Source: Lysobacter panacisoli
GTDB taxonomy: Bacteria > Pseudomonadota > Gammaproteobacteria > Xanthomonadales > Xanthomonadaceae
Direction of reading: 5' to 3'
DNA: 64,000 nt
NCBI RefSeq assembly: GCF_009765165.1
Contig: NZ_VLNU01000001.1
Location: 620,001-684,000 of the forward strand
Part shown: piece by piece, positions 1 to 11,983 of the stretch
Numbering within the stretch: the stretch's first letter is position 1
Layout: each line of letters begins with the position of its first letter
The notes under the pieces: model-generated
Told to the model about the DNA's origin: nothing
Database searches by the model: none
What the model saw: the letters and a program-made list of their open reading frames with translations, nothing else
Program-made: the position numbers and the translations under genes

Positions 1-1027
1 GCACCAGCGAGATCGGGGCGCGATGCGCCTCGCGTTCGTTGCCGCGCACCGACTGGCGGGCGACCGCACGGTTCAGGCCGGTGGCGACCACGGTCACGCG
101 GACTTCGTCCTGCATGTCCGGATCGAGCACGGTGCCGATCACGACCGTCGCGTCCTCGGAAGCGAAGTTCTCGATCGTGCGGCCGACTTCGTCGAACTCG
201 GCCATCGTGAAATCCGGACCGGCGGTGATGTTGACCAGGATGCCGTTGGCGCCGGACAGGTTCACGTCGTCCAGCAGCGGGTTCTGGATCGCCGCTTCCG
301 CCGCGGCCTGCGCACGATCGTCGCCGCGCGCCGCGCCGGTGCCCATCATCGCCAGGCCCATCTCGCTCATCACGGTACGCACGTCGGCGAAGTCGACGTT
401 GATCAGGCCCGGACGCACGATCAGGTCGGCAATGCCCTGCACCGCGCCGAGCAGCACGTCGTTGGCCGCGCGGAACGCCTGGATCATCGTGGCGTTGCGG
501 CCCAGCACGGTGATCAGCTTCTCGTTGGGGATGGTGATCAGCGAGTCGCAGTGGTGGCTCAGTTCCTCGATGCCCTTGAGCGCCACCTGCATGCGGCGGC
601 GGCCTTCGAACGGGAACGGCTTGGTGACCACGGCCACGGTCAGGATGCCCATCTCCTTGGCCAGCTGCGCCACGACCGGCGCGGCGCCGGTGCCGGTGCC
701 GCCGCCCATGCCGGCGGTGATGAACACCATGTCGGCGCCGGTCAGCGCGTCCATGATGCGCTCACGATCTTCCAGCGCGGCCTGGCGACCGACTTCCGGA
801 TTCGCGCCCGCGCCCAGGCCCTTGGTCACGTTGCTGCCGAGCTGCAGCTGCAGCTTCGCGCCGCAGTTCTTGATGGCCTGCGCGTCGGTGTTGGCGGTGA
901 TGAACTCCACGCCGTCGACGTTGCCGCTGACCATGTGCGCCACGGCGTTGCCGCCGCCGCCACCCACGCCGATGACCTTGATCACCGCATTCGGGGCCAT
1001 TTTTTCAACCAGTTCGAAATGTGCCAT
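1..1027 (-). CDS. ftsZ: Cell division protein FtsZ (3' end outside window)
   Basis: Bacterial tubulin homologue that polymerises with GTP into the Z ring at midcell. 342 codons are visible and the C-terminal linker and tail lie beyond the edge. The N-terminal glycine loop is at residues 21-25, the tubulin signature GGGTGTG at 108-114, and the T7 loop NVDFADVR, which completes the GTPase site of the neighbouring subunit, at 210-217. The ATG start has an AACGAGGA ribosome-binding site about 8 bases upstream. It is the last visible gene of the dcw cluster and the only one separated from its upstream neighbour (183 bases after ftsA). That spacing leaves room for its own promoter, as in other bacteria, but I see no clear -35/-10 pair there. 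Confidence 0.97.
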   Translation of the reverse strand, partial: MAHFELVEKMAPNAVIKVIGVGGGGGNAVAHMVSGNVDGVEFITANTDAQAIKNCGAKLQLQLGSNVTKGLGAGANPEVGRQAALEDRERIMDALTGADMVFITAGMGGGTGTGAAPVVAQLAKEMGILTVAVVTKPFPFEGRRRMQVALKGIEELSHHCDSLITIPNEKLITVLGRNATMIQAFRAANDVLLGAVQGIADLIVRPGLINVDFADVRTVMSEMGLAMMGTGAARGDDRAQAAAEAAIQNPLLDDVNLSGANGILVNITAGPDFTMAEFDEVGRTIENFASEDATVVIGTVLDPDMQDEVRVTVVATGLNRAVARQSVRGNEREAHRAPISLV

Positions 1028-1210
1028 GTCGTCGTCCTCGTTATGTATTGCTAGTTATGTCGTGTGTCTTTCGAATCGCTGGTGTTGCCGAACCGCAAAT
1101 ACTTCGTCGTCGCCTCGCCTGCCCGCGTGATCCGGATTGCTTCTCCGGACCGTGAACCGGCGTCGGCCCGTGCCGCGTCGATTCCGTGAAACCCGTGGCG
1201 CGTCCCGTCA

Positions 1211-2446
1211 TCAGAACTCGCCGCGATACCAGTTCTTGAGCTTGCTGAAGAAGCTGCCGGCGCGACCGGTCGGGATGACCGGGCGACGCGGGTGTTCGAT
1301 CTGGCTGCCCATCAACAGCAGGCCGACGCCGGTGGCGTGCACCGGATTGCCGACCACTTCGCCCAGGCCGGTGACGTGCTGCGGAATGCCCACGCGCACC
1401 GGCATCTGCAGCATTTCCTCGGCGAGTTCGACCACGCCTTCCATCTTCGCGGCGCCGCCGGTCAGGACCATGCCAGCGCGCACGTGCTGCTCGAAACCGC
1501 TGCGGCGCAGTTCGGCCTGGATCATTTCGAAGATTTCCTCGTAGCGCGCCTGCACCGCCTGCGCGAGCGAGGCGCGCGGCATGCGCCGCGGCGGACGATC
1601 GCCGACGCTGGGCACTTGGATCGACTCTTCCGCGGTCGCCATCTGCGCCAGCGCGCAGGCGTAGCGCACCTTGATCTGCTCGGCTTCCGGCGTCGGCGTG
1701 CGCAGCATGTGCGCGATGTCTTCGGTGACCTTGTCGCCGGCGATCGGCAGGCTCGCGCTGTGCGCGATCGCACCGCCGACGAACACCGCGATGTCGGTCG
1801 TGCCCGCGCCGATGTCGACCAGCACCACGCCGAGCTCGCGCTCGTCGCTGGTCAGCACGGCCTGGCTGGACGCGAGTACGCTCAGGATCAGGTCGTCGAC
1901 CTGCAACCCGCAACGCTGCACGCACTTGCTGATGTTGGCCGCGGCCGACTGCGCGCACACCACCAGGTGCGCGTGCACCTCCAGGCGCACGCCGGTCATG
2001 CCGACCGGATTGCGGATCCCTTCCTGCGAATCGTCGAGCACGTAGTCGCGCGGGATCGCGTGCAGGATCTTCTGGTCGGCCGGGATCGCCACCGCCTTCG
2101 CCGCGTCGAGCACGCGGTCGAGGTCGCCGTAGGTCACTTCGCCATCGCGGATCGGCGCGATGCCCTGCGAGTTGCGGCACTGCACGTGGTTGCCCGAGAT
2201 CGATGCGTACACCGAGCGGATCTCGCAGCCGGCCATCAGCTCGGCTTCTTCGATGGCGCGCTGGATCGACTGCACGGTCGATTCGATGTCGACGACCACG
2301 CCGCGCTTGAGGCCGCGCGATTCGTGCGAGCCGATGCCGATCACCTCGATGGGGTTGCCCGGCGAGTACTCGCCGACCAGCGCCACCACCTTCGAGGTGC
2401 CGATGTCGAGGCCGACGATCAGCGACTTGTCACCCTTGCGATTCAT
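1211..2446 (-). CDS. ftsA: Cell division protein FtsA
   Basis: Actin-like ATPase that tethers FtsZ filaments to the inner membrane and recruits later division proteins. It has 411 residues, a normal length. The phosphate-1 motif GLDIGTSK begins near residue 10, followed by the actin-fold halves with the inserted 1C domain. The last residues, FFSKLKNWYRGEF, form the amphipathic membrane-targeting helix expected at the FtsA C terminus. The ATG overlaps the ftsQ stop codon as ATGA, so the two are probably translationally coupled. The order ftsQ-ftsA-ftsZ is the standard dcw order. Confidence 0.97.
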   Translation of the reverse strand: MNRKGDKSLIVGLDIGTSKVVALVGEYSPGNPIEVIGIGSHESRGLKRGVVVDIESTVQSIQRAIEEAELMAGCEIRSVYASISGNHVQCRNSQGIAPIRDGEVTYGDLDRVLDAAKAVAIPADQKILHAIPRDYVLDDSQEGIRNPVGMTGVRLEVHAHLVVCAQSAAANISKCVQRCGLQVDDLILSVLASSQAVLTSDERELGVVLVDIGAGTTDIAVFVGGAIAHSASLPIAGDKVTEDIAHMLRTPTPEAEQIKVRYACALAQMATAEESIQVPSVGDRPPRRMPRASLAQAVQARYEEIFEMIQAELRRSGFEQHVRAGMVLTGGAAKMEGVVELAEEMLQMPVRVGIPQHVTGLGEVVGNPVHATGVGLLLMGSQIEHPRRPVIPTGRAGSFFSKLKNWYRGEF

Positions 2447-3183
2447 GATTGTCCCTGCAGTTGTTGCGGCAGTGCCGCCGGCGCCGGCATCGGCGCCCAC
2501 GTCAATGCAAACCCGTTGGTGTAGCGAAGGTCCGCGCGCTTGAGGACCTGCGCCTGCTGCGCCAGCAGCTGCGGCATCAGCCGCACGAAACGACCGAGCC
2601 GCGCGCGCGCTTCGCTGCGTCCGACCACGATCTGCGCGCCGTTGTCGAGCGCGAGCGTCCAGCTGCCGCGCGGATCGAGATCGACCTCGCGCACCGTCAG
2701 CCCGATCGGCGCGAACAGCTCGCGCGATTCGTTGTAGATCTCCACTACTTCGCCCGCGCGCGCCGGCGGACCGTCGAACTGCGGCAGGCCAGCGGGCACC
2801 TCGATGCCCTTGGCCGGGAACAGCCGGCCCTGGCGCGACAGCAGCTGGTCCTTGCCCCAGCGCGCGAACGGCTGGTGTTCGACCACCTTCACCTCGAGCA
2901 CGTCGGGCCAGCGCTTGCGCACTTCCGCGTGTTCCACCCACGGCAGCTTCGACACCGCGTCCTGCGCCGCCGCCAGGTCCACCGCGAAGAAGCCGCGCTG
3001 CGCGTACGGCAGCAGCGTCTTCTGCAGCAGCGCGCCATCGACGCGCTCGAACTGGCCGGTGGCCTGCAGCTTCGTCAGCGGCCAATGGCGCGCGCCGACC
3101 CAGCCGTTGAGCACGGCGACGATCGGCAGCACCACCAGTGCCAGCGCGAGGATCCACCCGACGAGGCGAAGCATGGCGTTCAC
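2443..3183 (-). CDS. ftsQ: Cell division protein FtsQ
   Basis: Bitopic membrane protein that links early and late divisome proteins through FtsB and FtsL. With the GTG start it has 246 residues. The GTG is chosen because it overlaps the ddlB stop as GTGA, matching the rest of the cluster; an ATG three codons later is the alternative. A short cytoplasmic tail is followed by one transmembrane segment (about residues 5-25, [12 protein letters not shown]), then the POTRA domain (LQATGQF onward) and the beta domain. It overlaps ftsA by four bases. Confidence 0.93.
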   Translation of the reverse strand: MNAMLRLVGWILALALVVLPIVAVLNGWVGARHWPLTKLQATGQFERVDGALLQKTLLPYAQRGFFAVDLAAAQDAVSKLPWVEHAEVRKRWPDVLEVKVVEHQPFARWGKDQLLSRQGRLFPAKGIEVPAGLPQFDGPPARAGEVVEIYNESRELFAPIGLTVREVDLDPRGSWTLALDNGAQIVVGRSEARARLGRFVRLMPQLLAQQAQVLKRADLRYTNGFALTWAPMPAPAALPQQLQGQS

Positions 3184-4175
3184 GCCACCGCACCCCCTTG
3201 CGCGAGGCTCGACTCGAGCACGCGCCAGCACACTTCCTCGAAAGGAATGCCGACCTGGCGCGCCGCCTTGGGCACCAGCGAATGGCTGGTCATGCCCGGC
3301 GCGGTGTTGACTTCGAGCAGATGGAACTTGCCACTGTTGCGGTCGCGCATGACGTCGACGCGACCCCAGCCGAAGCAGCCGGCGGCTTCGAACGCAGCCA
3401 GCGCGATGCGACGGATTTCATCCTCGTCGCTGCCCTGCAGGCCGGGGCACAGGTATTGCGTGTCCTCGGCGATGTACTTGGCGTTGTAGTCGTACCACTC
3501 GCCCTTGGGCACGATGCGGATCGACGGCAGCGCGTGGTGCGCACCGTCCGAACCGAGGATGCCGACGGTGAGCTCGTCGCCGACGATCATCTGTTCCATC
3601 AGCAGCTCGCCGGGATAGCGCGCGGCCAGTTCGACGGCGGCGTCGAGATCGGCATCGCTGAACACGCGCGAGACGCCGACGCTGGAACCTTCGCTGGACG
3701 GCTTCACGATCACCGGCAGGCCGAGTTCGCGCGCCGCTGCGTGCACGTCGTCGCCCTGGGCCAGGCGCACGTAGCGCGGCGTCGGCAGGCCCATGCTCAG
3801 CCACACCTGCTTGGTGCGGATCTTGTCCATGCTCAGCGCCGAACCGAGCACGCGCGAACCGGTGTACGGCACGCCGAGCGCTTCGCACAGGCCCTGCAGA
3901 ACGCCGTCCTCGCCACCGCCCTTGTTGCCGTGGAGGATGTTGAACACGCGATCGACGCTGCCGGCGCGGATCGCATCGATCAGCGCTGGGATGCCATCGA
4001 CCGCGAACGCGTCGACGCTGCGCGCGCGCAGCGCTTCGAGCACGTTGCGGCCGGAGTCCAGCGAGACTTCGCGCTCGGCGCTGGTGCCGCCCATCAGCAC
4101 GGCGACGCGGCCGAACGCGGCCGGGTCTTCGACGCGGCACGGACCGATCTTCGTGGCAAGGGACTGCGCGCTCAC
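3180..4175 (-). CDS. ddlB: D-alanine--D-alanine ligase
   Basis: ATP-grasp ligase that makes D-Ala-D-Ala for the peptidoglycan pentapeptide. It has 331 residues, slightly longer than the E. coli enzyme because of an N-terminal extension before [15 protein letters not shown]. Also visible are the substrate-binding GNKGGGEDG, the ATP-grasp segment [13 protein letters not shown] and the metal-binding end [14 protein letters not shown]. The start is GTG and overlaps the murC stop as GTGA; its own stop overlaps the ftsQ start. Its place between murC and ftsQ is standard. Confidence 0.96.
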   Translation of the reverse strand: MSAQSLATKIGPCRVEDPAAFGRVAVLMGGTSAEREVSLDSGRNVLEALRARSVDAFAVDGIPALIDAIRAGSVDRVFNILHGNKGGGEDGVLQGLCEALGVPYTGSRVLGSALSMDKIRTKQVWLSMGLPTPRYVRLAQGDDVHAAARELGLPVIVKPSSEGSSVGVSRVFSDADLDAAVELAARYPGELLMEQMIVGDELTVGILGSDGAHHALPSIRIVPKGEWYDYNAKYIAEDTQYLCPGLQGSDEDEIRRIALAAFEAAGCFGWGRVDVMRDRNSGKFHLLEVNTAPGMTSHSLVPKAARQVGIPFEEVCWRVLESSLAQGGAVA

Positions 4176-5626
4176 TTCTTCTCTCCGTTGGAGCCGTTGA
4201 AACCGCCGCTCGCGATCTGCTGCGCGGCATAGCCGATGTCGCCCGCGCCCATCATCAGCAGCAGGTCGCCGTCGGCGAGGACGTCGGGCAGCACGGCGGA
4301 CAGATCGCCCGCGCCGCCGACGACGATGGGATCGATGCGGCCGCGTGCGCGGATGGCGCGCGCCAGCGACTTCGCGTCGGCGCCCGCGATCGGCGCTTCG
4401 CCGGCCGGGTACACCTCAGTCAGTACCAGCACGTCGACTGTCGACAGCACCGCGGCGAACTCGTCGAACAGATCGCGCGTTCGGCTGTAGCGATGCGGCT
4501 GGAACGCCACCACCAGGCGCTTGTCGGGCCAGCCGCCACGTGCGGCGGCGAACACGGCTTCGAGTTCCTTCGGATGGTGGCCGTAGTCGTCGACCAGCTG
4601 CACCGTCGCGCCTTTCGGCGTGGTCGGGCTGGCGAGCAGGTTGAAGCGGCGACCGACGCCGGCGAAGTTCTGCAACGCACGCGCGATGGCGTCGGCGGCG
4701 ACACCGAGCTGCCATGCGACCGAGGCCGCGGCCAGCGCGTTCTGCACGTTGTGGCGACCCGGCAGCGCGAGCGTGATCGGCGTGCGCGTGGCATCGGGCA
4801 GGCACAGCGTGAAGCGCATGGTCGGGCCGTGCTGCTGCACGTCTTCGGCGCGCACGTCGGCTTCTTCGCTGAAGCCGTAGGTCATCACGTGGCGCGGGGT
4901 CTTCTTCGCCAGCGCGGCGACCTCGGCATCGTCGATGCACAGCACCGCGAGACCGTAGAACGGCAGGCGGTGCATGAATTCCTCGAACGCCGCCTGCACC
5001 CGGGCGAAATCGCCGCCGTAGTTTTCCAGGTGATCGGCGTCGATGTTGGTGACGATGGCGATCTGCGGGTTCAGGCGCAGGAAACTGCCGTCGCTCTCAT
5101 CGGCCTCGGCCACCAGCCACTCGCCTTTGCCCAGCCGCGCGTTCGCGCCGGCGGCGAGCAGCTGTCCGCCGATGACGAAGGTGGGATCGATTCCGCCTTC
5201 GCCGAGCACGCTCGCGGCGAGCGAGGTCGTGGTGGTCTTGCCGTGCGTGCCGGCTACTGCGATGCCGCGCTTGAAGCGCATCAGCTCGGCCAGCATTTCC
5301 GCGCGCGGCACCACCGGGATGCGCTGCGCATGCGCTTCCATCAGCTCCGGGTTGTCGGGCTTGATCGCGCTGGACACGACCACGCAGTCGGCACCGAGCA
5401 CGTTGGCGGCCGCGTGGCCGCGCTGCACGACAACGCCGAGCGAGGCGAGACGGCGCGTCACCGCGTTGTCCGCGTTGTCGGAACCGGACACCTGGTAACC
5501 CAGCGTGCTCATCACTTCGGCGATACCGCTCATGCCGACGCCGCCGATGCCGACGAAGTGCACGCGCGGGAACGCCTTGGCGAGGTCGCCGGTGTGCTGC
5601 AGGCGGCGACGCAGGGCCGTACTCAT
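4172..5626 (-). CDS. murC: UDP-N-acetylmuramate--L-alanine ligase
   Basis: First of the Mur ligases; adds L-alanine to UDP-MurNAc in the cytoplasm with ATP. It has 484 residues. The N-terminal Rossmann domain that binds UDP-MurNAc has [14 protein letters not shown] near residue 24. The ATP P-loop GTHGKTT is at 126-132, the central-domain signature EADESDGSF follows, and the C-terminal domain contains VDDYGHHP and FQPHRYSRT. The ATG start overlaps the murG stop by four bases. Several long out-of-frame open frames over this gene are shadows. Confidence 0.97.
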   Translation of the reverse strand: MSTALRRRLQHTGDLAKAFPRVHFVGIGGVGMSGIAEVMSTLGYQVSGSDNADNAVTRRLASLGVVVQRGHAAANVLGADCVVVSSAIKPDNPELMEAHAQRIPVVPRAEMLAELMRFKRGIAVAGTHGKTTTTSLAASVLGEGGIDPTFVIGGQLLAAGANARLGKGEWLVAEADESDGSFLRLNPQIAIVTNIDADHLENYGGDFARVQAAFEEFMHRLPFYGLAVLCIDDAEVAALAKKTPRHVMTYGFSEEADVRAEDVQQHGPTMRFTLCLPDATRTPITLALPGRHNVQNALAAASVAWQLGVAADAIARALQNFAGVGRRFNLLASPTTPKGATVQLVDDYGHHPKELEAVFAAARGGWPDKRLVVAFQPHRYSRTRDLFDEFAAVLSTVDVLVLTEVYPAGEAPIAGADAKSLARAIRARGRIDPIVVGGAGDLSAVLPDVLADGDLLLMMGAGDIGYAAQQIASGGFNGSNGEKK

Positions 5627-6723
5627 TCGACTTGCTCCAGAACCAGTTGAGCGACGCGGTCGGCCGCGTCGGGCTTGGCGATCGCGCGCGCGGCCTGCGC
5701 CATCTGCAGCAGTGCGCCGCGCTCGCCGAGGATTTCGATGGTGGCCGACAGGCGATCGGCTAGATCCGCGCCCTGCCCTTGCGGGACCAGCTGCGCCGCG
5801 CCGCGATCGACGAGGTACTGCGCGTTCTTGGTCTGGTGGTCGTCCACCGCCTGCGGGAACGGCACCAGCACGCTGCCCACGCCGACTGCGCACAGCTCCG
5901 CCAGCGTCAGCGCGCCGGCGCGACAGATCACCAGATCGGCCCACGCGTAGGCGGCGGCCATGTCGGCAATGAACGGTTCGACCGATGCGTGCACGCCGGC
6001 CTGCGCGTACGCGCGCTCGGCTTCCTCGCGCAGCTTCTCGCCGCACTGGTGGCGCACGTCGCATTCGAGGCGGCCGCGCAGTCCGGCAACCGCCTTCGGT
6101 ACGGACGTGTTGAGCGCGCGTGCGCCCTGGCTGCCGCCAAGCACCAGCACGCGCAGCGGGCCATTGCGTCCGGCGAAGCGCTGCGCCGGCGGCGCCACCG
6201 CCGAAATTTCCGCGCGCACCGGATTGCCCACCACTTCCTCGCGCAACGCAGGGAAGGTGTCCGGGAAACCGGTCAGCACGTGTCGCGCGAAGCGCGCGAG
6301 CACACGGTTGGTCAGGCCCGGCGCGCGGTTCTGCTCGTGCACGATCAGCGGAATGCCGGCGAGCCTGGCGGCGAGACCGCCGGGACCTGCGGCATAGCCA
6401 CCGAAACTGATGACCGCGCGCGGCTGGCGCTCGCGCAGTGTCTGCAACGCTGCGCGCACCGCGCCGATCATGCGGAACGGCGTCGCGATCAGCGCACCGA
6501 TCCCCTTGCCGCGCATGCCACGCACCACGATGGTGTCGATCGCGATGCCATGCTGCGGGACCAGGCGCGTTTCCATGCCGCCTTCGGCGCCGAGCCACAG
6601 CACCGGCACGCCGCGCTCGCGCAGCGAACGCGCCACGGCCAGTCCCGGAAAGATATGACCACCGGTGCCGCCGGCGAGGATCATCACCGGATGCAGATCG
6701 GAATCGGTCGTCGCATGCATCAT
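5623..6723 (-). CDS. murG: UDP-GlcNAc : lipid I N-acetylglucosaminyltransferase MurG
   Basis: GT28-family, GT-B fold enzyme that converts lipid I to lipid II on the inner face of the cytoplasmic membrane. It has 366 residues. The glycine-rich G-loop GGTGGH is at 18-23, the second glycine loop [11 protein letters not shown] lies near the domain linker, and the UDP-GlcNAc-binding segment [11 protein letters not shown] and [10 protein letters not shown] are in the C-terminal half. Two adjacent ATG codons are possible; the upstream one gives the ATGA overlap with ftsW seen elsewhere in the cluster. Confidence 0.96.
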   Translation of the reverse strand: MMHATTDSDLHPVMILAGGTGGHIFPGLAVARSLRERGVPVLWLGAEGGMETRLVPQHGIAIDTIVVRGMRGKGIGALIATPFRMIGAVRAALQTLRERQPRAVISFGGYAAGPGGLAARLAGIPLIVHEQNRAPGLTNRVLARFARHVLTGFPDTFPALREEVVGNPVRAEISAVAPPAQRFAGRNGPLRVLVLGGSQGARALNTSVPKAVAGLRGRLECDVRHQCGEKLREEAERAYAQAGVHASVEPFIADMAAAYAWADLVICRAGALTLAELCAVGVGSVLVPFPQAVDDHQTKNAQYLVDRGAAQLVPQGQGADLADRLSATIEILGERGALLQMAQAARAIAKPDAADRVAQLVLEQVE

Positions 6724-8030
6724 GCGATCCTCCCGAGCGTCGGTTCCACGCGCTGCTGCAGGCGACTGGTGCCGCGCGTGGCCGGCTTGCGCGCGGCCAG
6801 CGGCGTCGGTGCGGGCGCGCTCGCCGCGGGCGCAGCCTGTGCGGTCGGCGACGGCGCATTCTCGTTGCGCACGCGCGCCACCTGGCGCTGCGCACGGTCG
6901 AGTTCGTACGACACGCGCAGCAGCAGGCCGAGCGCCGCGCAGGTCATGATCACGGACGAACCGCCGTAGGAAATCATCGGCAGGGTCAGGCCCTTGGTCG
7001 GCAACAGGCCGAGGTTCACGCCGATCGAGACGAAGCTCTGCAGGCTCATCCACAGCGCGATGCCGAATGCGCAGTAGCCCGCGAAGTGGCGGCGCATCTC
7101 CACGCACTTCAGGCCGACCCAGAACGCGCGACCGGCGAGGCCCGCGTACAGCGCGACCACGGCGCACACGCCGAGGAAGCCGAATTCCTCCGCGATCACC
7201 GCCATGATGAAGTCGGTGTGCGCTTCCGGCAGGTACGACAGCTTCTGCACCGACGCGCCGAGGCCCACGCCCAGCCATTCGCCGCGACCCACCGCCATCA
7301 GTGCGTTGGTGAGCTGGTAGCCGGTCTTGAACGGGTCCTGCCACGGATCGAGGAACGACGTCAGTCGGGTCACGCGATACGGTTCGGCGATGGCGATGAT
7401 CGCCAGCACCGGCAGGCCGATCAGCACCGGGCCGAACATGCGCGGCATGTTGACGCCGCCCAGCACCAGCATGCCAGCGGTGATCGCCAGCAGCAGCGAC
7501 GACGAACCGAAGTCGGGCTGCAACAGCAGCAGGCCGACGAGGCCGACGGCCACGCCGATCGGCTTGAGCATCGCGCCCCAGGTCGCGGTGACTTCCTCGC
7601 TGTAGCGCTTGAGATAACTGGCGAGCCAGACGATGTAGAGCAGCTTGACCGCTTCCACTGCCTGGAAGTTGGAGACGCCGAGGTTCAGCCAGCGGCGCGC
7701 GCCGTTTACCGTATGGCCCACGCCCGGCACGAACACCGCGATGAGCAGCACGAAGCACACCAGCAGCAGCCACTGGCTGTGCTGCTCGATGGTCTTGAGC
7801 TCGGTGCGCATCACCCAGATCGCCATCGCCACGCCGACCAGCAGGAACACGACGTGGCGGGTGAGGAAATAGAACGGACCGACGTCGTGTCCATCGGCGA
7901 CGCCGATCGACGCCGAGCCGACCATCACCACGCCCAGGCATGCCAACGCGCACGAGATACCGAGCAGCCACGGGTCGAAGTGGCCGCCGATCGCGTCGAG
8001 TCGTGTTGCCTGGCGCGCGGAGTCGCTCAT
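6720..8030 (-). CDS. ftsW: Peptidoglycan polymerase FtsW (SEDS family)
   Basis: Septal peptidoglycan glycosyltransferase of the SEDS family that works with FtsI. It has 436 residues and about ten hydrophobic segments from residue 23 onward. Recognisable SEDS segments include [16 protein letters not shown], the loop near LGVGLGAS and the end [13 protein letters not shown]. The C terminus carries a Pro/Ala-rich cytoplasmic tail of about 60 residues. The ATG overlaps the mraY stop as TGATG; a TTG one codon upstream is less likely. In most dcw clusters murD would sit between mraY and ftsW, but here the two genes touch. Confidence 0.96.
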   Translation of the reverse strand: MSDSARQATRLDAIGGHFDPWLLGISCALACLGVVMVGSASIGVADGHDVGPFYFLTRHVVFLLVGVAMAIWVMRTELKTIEQHSQWLLLVCFVLLIAVFVPGVGHTVNGARRWLNLGVSNFQAVEAVKLLYIVWLASYLKRYSEEVTATWGAMLKPIGVAVGLVGLLLLQPDFGSSSLLLAITAGMLVLGGVNMPRMFGPVLIGLPVLAIIAIAEPYRVTRLTSFLDPWQDPFKTGYQLTNALMAVGRGEWLGVGLGASVQKLSYLPEAHTDFIMAVIAEEFGFLGVCAVVALYAGLAGRAFWVGLKCVEMRRHFAGYCAFGIALWMSLQSFVSIGVNLGLLPTKGLTLPMISYGGSSVIMTCAALGLLLRVSYELDRAQRQVARVRNENAPSPTAQAAPAASAPAPTPLAARKPATRGTSRLQQRVEPTLGRIA

Positions 8031-9115
8031 CAACGCACCTTGAGCGTGGCGAGGCCGACGAGGACGAGCACCACCGAGATGATCCAGAAGCGCACGATCA
8101 CGCGCGGTTCCGGCCAGCCCTTGAGCTCGAAGTGGTGGTGGATCGGCGCCATCCGGAACACGCGCTTGCCGGTGAGCTTGAACGACGCGACCTGGATCAT
8201 CACCGAGAGCGTCTCGATCACGAACAGGCCGCCCATCACCACCAGCACCAGTTCCTGGCGCACGATCACCGCGATGGTGCCGAGCACCGCGCCCAGGGCG
8301 AGCGCGCCGATGTCGCCCATGAACACCATCGCCGGATAGGTGTTGAACCAGAGAAAGCCCAGTCCCGCGCCGGCGATGGCAGCGCAGATGATCACCAGCT
8401 CACCCGCGCCCGGCACCTGCGGAATCTGCAGGTACTTGGAGAACTCGGCGTGGCCCGAGGCGTAGGCGAAGATGCCCAGCGCGCACGCGACCAGCACGGT
8501 CGGCATGATCGCCAGTCCGTCCAGGCCGTCGGTCAGGTTGACAGCGTTGGAGAAGCCGACGATCCAGAAGTAGGCGATGGCGACGAAGCCGATGCCCGCC
8601 AGCGGCAGCGCGATCGACTTGAAGAACGGCACATAGAACGTGGTCGCGGCCGGCACGTCGGCGAAGAACCACAGATACAGGCCGGCGCCGAGGCCGAAGA
8701 TCGACTGCAACAGGTACTTCCAGCGCGACTTCAGGCCGTTCGGATCGCGGCGGACGATCTTGATCCAGTCGTCGTACCAGCCGATCGCGCCGAAGGCGAG
8801 CATCACCAGCAGCACGACCCACACGTACTTGTTGCGCAGGTCGCCCCACAGCAGCACCGACGCCATCACGGTGAGCAGGATCAGCGCCCCGCCCATCGTC
8901 GGCGTGCCGGCCTTGGAGAAGTGCGACTGCGGGCCGTCCTTGCGGATCGGCTGGCCGCCCTTGAGCTGTCCGAGCTTGCGGATGACCGCAGGTCCCCACC
9001 ACAACGACAGCGCCAGCGCGGTCAGCGCGCTGAGGATGCCGCGGAAGGTGAGATAGCCGAACAGACCGAACAGGCTCTGCAGTTGTTCGAGCCAGCGCGT
9101 GAGTTCAAGCAGCAT
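8030..9115 (-). CDS. mraY: Phospho-N-acetylmuramoyl-pentapeptide transferase MraY
   Basis: Integral membrane enzyme that transfers phospho-MurNAc-pentapeptide to undecaprenyl phosphate, giving lipid I. It has 361 residues with about ten transmembrane segments. Family motifs are KAGTPTMGG, the Mg-binding [12 protein letters not shown], the catalytic [30 protein letters not shown] and the histidine-rich [11 protein letters not shown] near the end. The start codon lies 11 bases inside the end of murF, and the stop overlaps ftsW. Confidence 0.98.
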   Translation of the reverse strand: MLLELTRWLEQLQSLFGLFGYLTFRGILSALTALALSLWWGPAVIRKLGQLKGGQPIRKDGPQSHFSKAGTPTMGGALILLTVMASVLLWGDLRNKYVWVVLLVMLAFGAIGWYDDWIKIVRRDPNGLKSRWKYLLQSIFGLGAGLYLWFFADVPAATTFYVPFFKSIALPLAGIGFVAIAYFWIVGFSNAVNLTDGLDGLAIMPTVLVACALGIFAYASGHAEFSKYLQIPQVPGAGELVIICAAIAGAGLGFLWFNTYPAMVFMGDIGALALGAVLGTIAVIVRQELVLVVMGGLFVIETLSVMIQVASFKLTGKRVFRMAPIHHHFELKGWPEPRVIVRFWIISVVLVLVGLATLKVR

Positions 9116-10514
9116 CGGTGTCCCCCTTGCCTTGCGGACGTGCGTTGTTCGGGGCGGACGCGGCCATCGCGCTGACGACGGCGTTCACGACCTTGTCCAT
9201 CGCGCTGCCGCGCGACCCCTTCACCAGGACCCGCACTCCATCGCGCAGTTCGTTCTTCAATGTGTCGGCCAGTTCGGCGTGGCTGTCGTAATGGCGCGCG
9301 CCTTCGCCGAAGGCCTCCGTGGCCAGCGCGCTGTGTTCGCCCAGCGTGAACAGCCGCCGGATTCCCGCGCCGCGCGCGCGGCGCCCGGCCTCGGCGTGCA
9401 TCGCATCGGCATCGACACCGAGTTCGCGCATGTCGCCCAGCACCAGCCATGCCTCGCCCGCTGTCGAGGCAAGCGTGTCGATGGCGGCAGCGAGCGAACC
9501 GGGGTTGGCGTTGTAGCTGTCGTCGATCAACACCGCGCCGTTGTCGAGGCGATGCGCGATCAGGCGGCCGGCGACCGGACGCGCGGCGTTCAGGCCTTCG
9601 GCCACCGCCTGCAGCGAAGCACCGGCATTGAGTGCCAGCGCGGCGGCGGCGAGCGCGTTGCGCACGTTGTGGCGACCCGGCAGCGCGAGCGCGACCTCGG
9701 CCTCGCCCTGCGGCGTGACCAGCACGAAGCGCGAACCGTCGTCGTGCGCCTGGATGTCGCGCGCGGTGATGTCGGCGCTGGCGTCCAGTCCGAAGCGGAC
9801 CAGGCGGCGGCCGTGTGCGCGCTCGGCGAAGTACGGCGCGAATGCATCGTCGGCATTGATCACCGCGACACCGTCCTGCGGCAGTGCGTCGTAGATCGCA
9901 GCCTTGGTGTCGGCCACGCCGAGCAGGCTGCCCATGCGCTCCAGATGTCCCGGCGCGATGTTGTTCACCACCGACACGTCGGGACGGGCGATTGCGGTCA
10001 GGTACGCGATGTCGCCAGGCTTGCCGGCGCCCATCTCGTAGATCGCGAAGCGCAGGTCCTGCGGCGCGTCGATCACGGCCAGCGGCAGGCCGATCTCGTT
10101 GTTGCGGTTGCCGGGCGTCGCGTAGGTGTTGCCGACGCGCTTGAGGATGGTTTCGGTCAGCGACTTCACGCTGGTCTTGCCGTTGCTGCCGGTGATGGCG
10201 ACGACGGTCTGGCTGCGTTCGCGCTGTAGCGCGGCGGCGTAATCGGCCAGCGCGCGCTCGGTGTCGGCGACGACCACCTGCGGGATCGCGGCATCGACTT
10301 CACGCGACACCAGCGCGGCGGCGACGCCGGCCTGCGCGGCCTTGCCGACGTGGTCGTGGCCGTCGAAACGTTCGCCCTTGAGTGCGACGAACAGCGCCGC
10401 GCCACCCGGCGGCAACGCGCGGGTGTCGGTGGCGATCGCATCGACCGTGCGGTCCTCGCCGTGCAGGCGGCCGCCGGTCATGCGCGCGATGTTGGACAGG
10501 CGCGTCGGCTTCAT
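9105..10514 (-). CDS. murF: UDP-MurNAc-tripeptide--D-alanyl-D-alanine ligase
   Basis: Last cytoplasmic Mur ligase; attaches the D-Ala-D-Ala made by DdlB. It has 469 residues. The N-terminal domain begins [15 protein letters not shown], the ATP P-loop GSNGKTS is at 109-115, followed by NRNNEIGLP and the C-terminal signature [14 protein letters not shown] overlap with murE upstream; overlaps mraY by 11 bases downstream. Confidence 0.97.
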   Translation of the reverse strand: MKPTRLSNIARMTGGRLHGEDRTVDAIATDTRALPPGGAALFVALKGERFDGHDHVGKAAQAGVAAALVSREVDAAIPQVVVADTERALADYAAALQRERSQTVVAITGSNGKTSVKSLTETILKRVGNTYATPGNRNNEIGLPLAVIDAPQDLRFAIYEMGAGKPGDIAYLTAIARPDVSVVNNIAPGHLERMGSLLGVADTKAAIYDALPQDGVAVINADDAFAPYFAERAHGRRLVRFGLDASADITARDIQAHDDGSRFVLVTPQGEAEVALALPGRHNVRNALAAAALALNAGASLQAVAEGLNAARPVAGRLIAHRLDNGAVLIDDSYNANPGSLAAAIDTLASTAGEAWLVLGDMRELGVDADAMHAEAGRRARGAGIRRLFTLGEHSALATEAFGEGARHYDSHAELADTLKNELRDGVRVLVKGSRGSAMDKVVNAVVSAMAASAPNNARPQGKGDTDAA

Positions 10515-11983
10515 GGCCTGCGCCCCAGTGCCGCACCGGCAACCAGCGTGTCGTCGAAGGGGTGTTGCACGCCCTGGATGTCCTGGTAGGGCTCGTGGCC
10601 CTTGCCGGCCACCAGCACGATGTCGTCGGGTCCGGCCATCGCCACCGCCTGCGCGATCGCCGCGGCGCGGTCGCGCTGCACGATGACGCGTCCGGGATGC
10701 TCGAAGCCGGCCATGATGTCGGCGACGATGACGTCGCCGTCCTCGAAGCGCGGGTTGTCGTCGGTAACGACGACCACGTCGGCATGGCGCTCGGCGATCG
10801 CCGCCATCTGCGGACGCTTGCCGCGATCGCGATCGCCGCCGCAGCCGAACACGCAGATCAGCCGCGCCTGCACGTGCGCGCGCAGCGACGAGAGCGCCTG
10901 TTCCAGCGCGTCAGGCGTATGCGCGTAATCGATCACCACCAGAGGCGCCTTGCCGTCGCCGCCGAGGCGGTTCATGCGGCCGTGGATGGGTTGCAGCTGC
11001 GACAGCGTCTTCGCGACCTGCGCCGGCGTGTCGCCCAGCGCGATCAGCACACCGGCGACGGCGAGCAGGTTGTCGACGTTGAAGCGGCCCAGCAGCGGCG
11101 AGTTCACCGCGTGCGCCTGTCCATCCTTCTCCAGCTCGAAACCGATGCCGGCGTTGTCGAAGCGCAGGTTGCGCGCGTGCAACGTCGCCGCCGCGTCGCC
11201 GCGCGAGCTGACGCCGATCGCGCGGATGTCATCGCGCAGCGTGCCGATAAGCTCGCGACCGAACGCATCGTCGACGTTGATCACCGCCGCCTTCAGGCCC
11301 GGCCATGCGAACAGGCGCGCCTTGGCCGCGCCGTAGGTGGCCATGTCGCCGTGATAGTCGAGATGGTCGCGGGTGAGGTTGGTGAACACCGCGACATCGA
11401 AATGCACGCCATCGACGCGGCCCTGGTCGAGCGCGTGCGAGCTGGCTTCCATCGCGATCGCCTGCGCGCCGTCGTCGCGCATCGTCGCGAGGAGTTCGTG
11501 GGTCTGCAGCACCAGCGGCGTGGTGAATCCGGTCGGCACGACATGCCCGTACAGGCCCGCGCCGAGCGTGCCGACGCTGCCACTGACGATGCCGCGCGCG
11601 TGCCACGCCTGCGTGAGCAGTTGCACGGTCGAAGTCTTGCCGTTGGTGCCGGTCACGCCGACCACGTCGATAGTCGCAGTGGCGCGGCCGTGGAAGCGGT
11701 CGCCCATCTCGCCCAGGCGCGAGCGCAGACCGGGCACGGCGATGGCATCGGCCGGCGCCGGCAGGTCGTCCGGTGCGGGCGGCTCGAACAGGATCGCCGC
11801 CGCACCCGCGGCGCGCGCCTGATCGACGAACTTGAGTCCGTGCGCGCCGAAGCCGGCAATGGCGACGAAGCCGTAACCCGGCTTCACCGCGCGGCTGTCC
11901 AGCACCAGTCCGGTGATGGTGAGCTGCGGCGGAATGCCGGCGACGTCGGGCAGCAATTCGGCCAGCGGCATGAGGCGGCTCAT
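10511..11983 (-). CDS. murE: UDP-MurNAc-L-Ala-D-Glu--meso-2,6-diaminopimelate ligase
   Basis: Adds the third residue of the peptidoglycan stem peptide. It has 490 residues; the ATP P-loop GTNGKTS is at 112-118. The DNPR motif at 409-412 is the marker for meso-diaminopimelate specificity rather than lysine, fitting a Gram-negative wall. MEASSHAL and [13 protein letters not shown] mark the central domain. The ATG overlaps the ftsI stop as ATGA. Confidence 0.97.
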   Translation of the reverse strand: MSRLMPLAELLPDVAGIPPQLTITGLVLDSRAVKPGYGFVAIAGFGAHGLKFVDQARAAGAAAILFEPPAPDDLPAPADAIAVPGLRSRLGEMGDRFHGRATATIDVVGVTGTNGKTSTVQLLTQAWHARGIVSGSVGTLGAGLYGHVVPTGFTTPLVLQTHELLATMRDDGAQAIAMEASSHALDQGRVDGVHFDVAVFTNLTRDHLDYHGDMATYGAAKARLFAWPGLKAAVINVDDAFGRELIGTLRDDIRAIGVSSRGDAAATLHARNLRFDNAGIGFELEKDGQAHAVNSPLLGRFNVDNLLAVAGVLIALGDTPAQVAKTLSQLQPIHGRMNRLGGDGKAPLVVIDYAHTPDALEQALSSLRAHVQARLICVFGCGGDRDRGKRPQMAAIAERHADVVVVTDDNPRFEDGDVIVADIMAGFEHPGRVIVQRDRAAAIAQAVAMAGPDDIVLVAGKGHEPYQDIQGVQHPFDDTLVAGAALGRRP

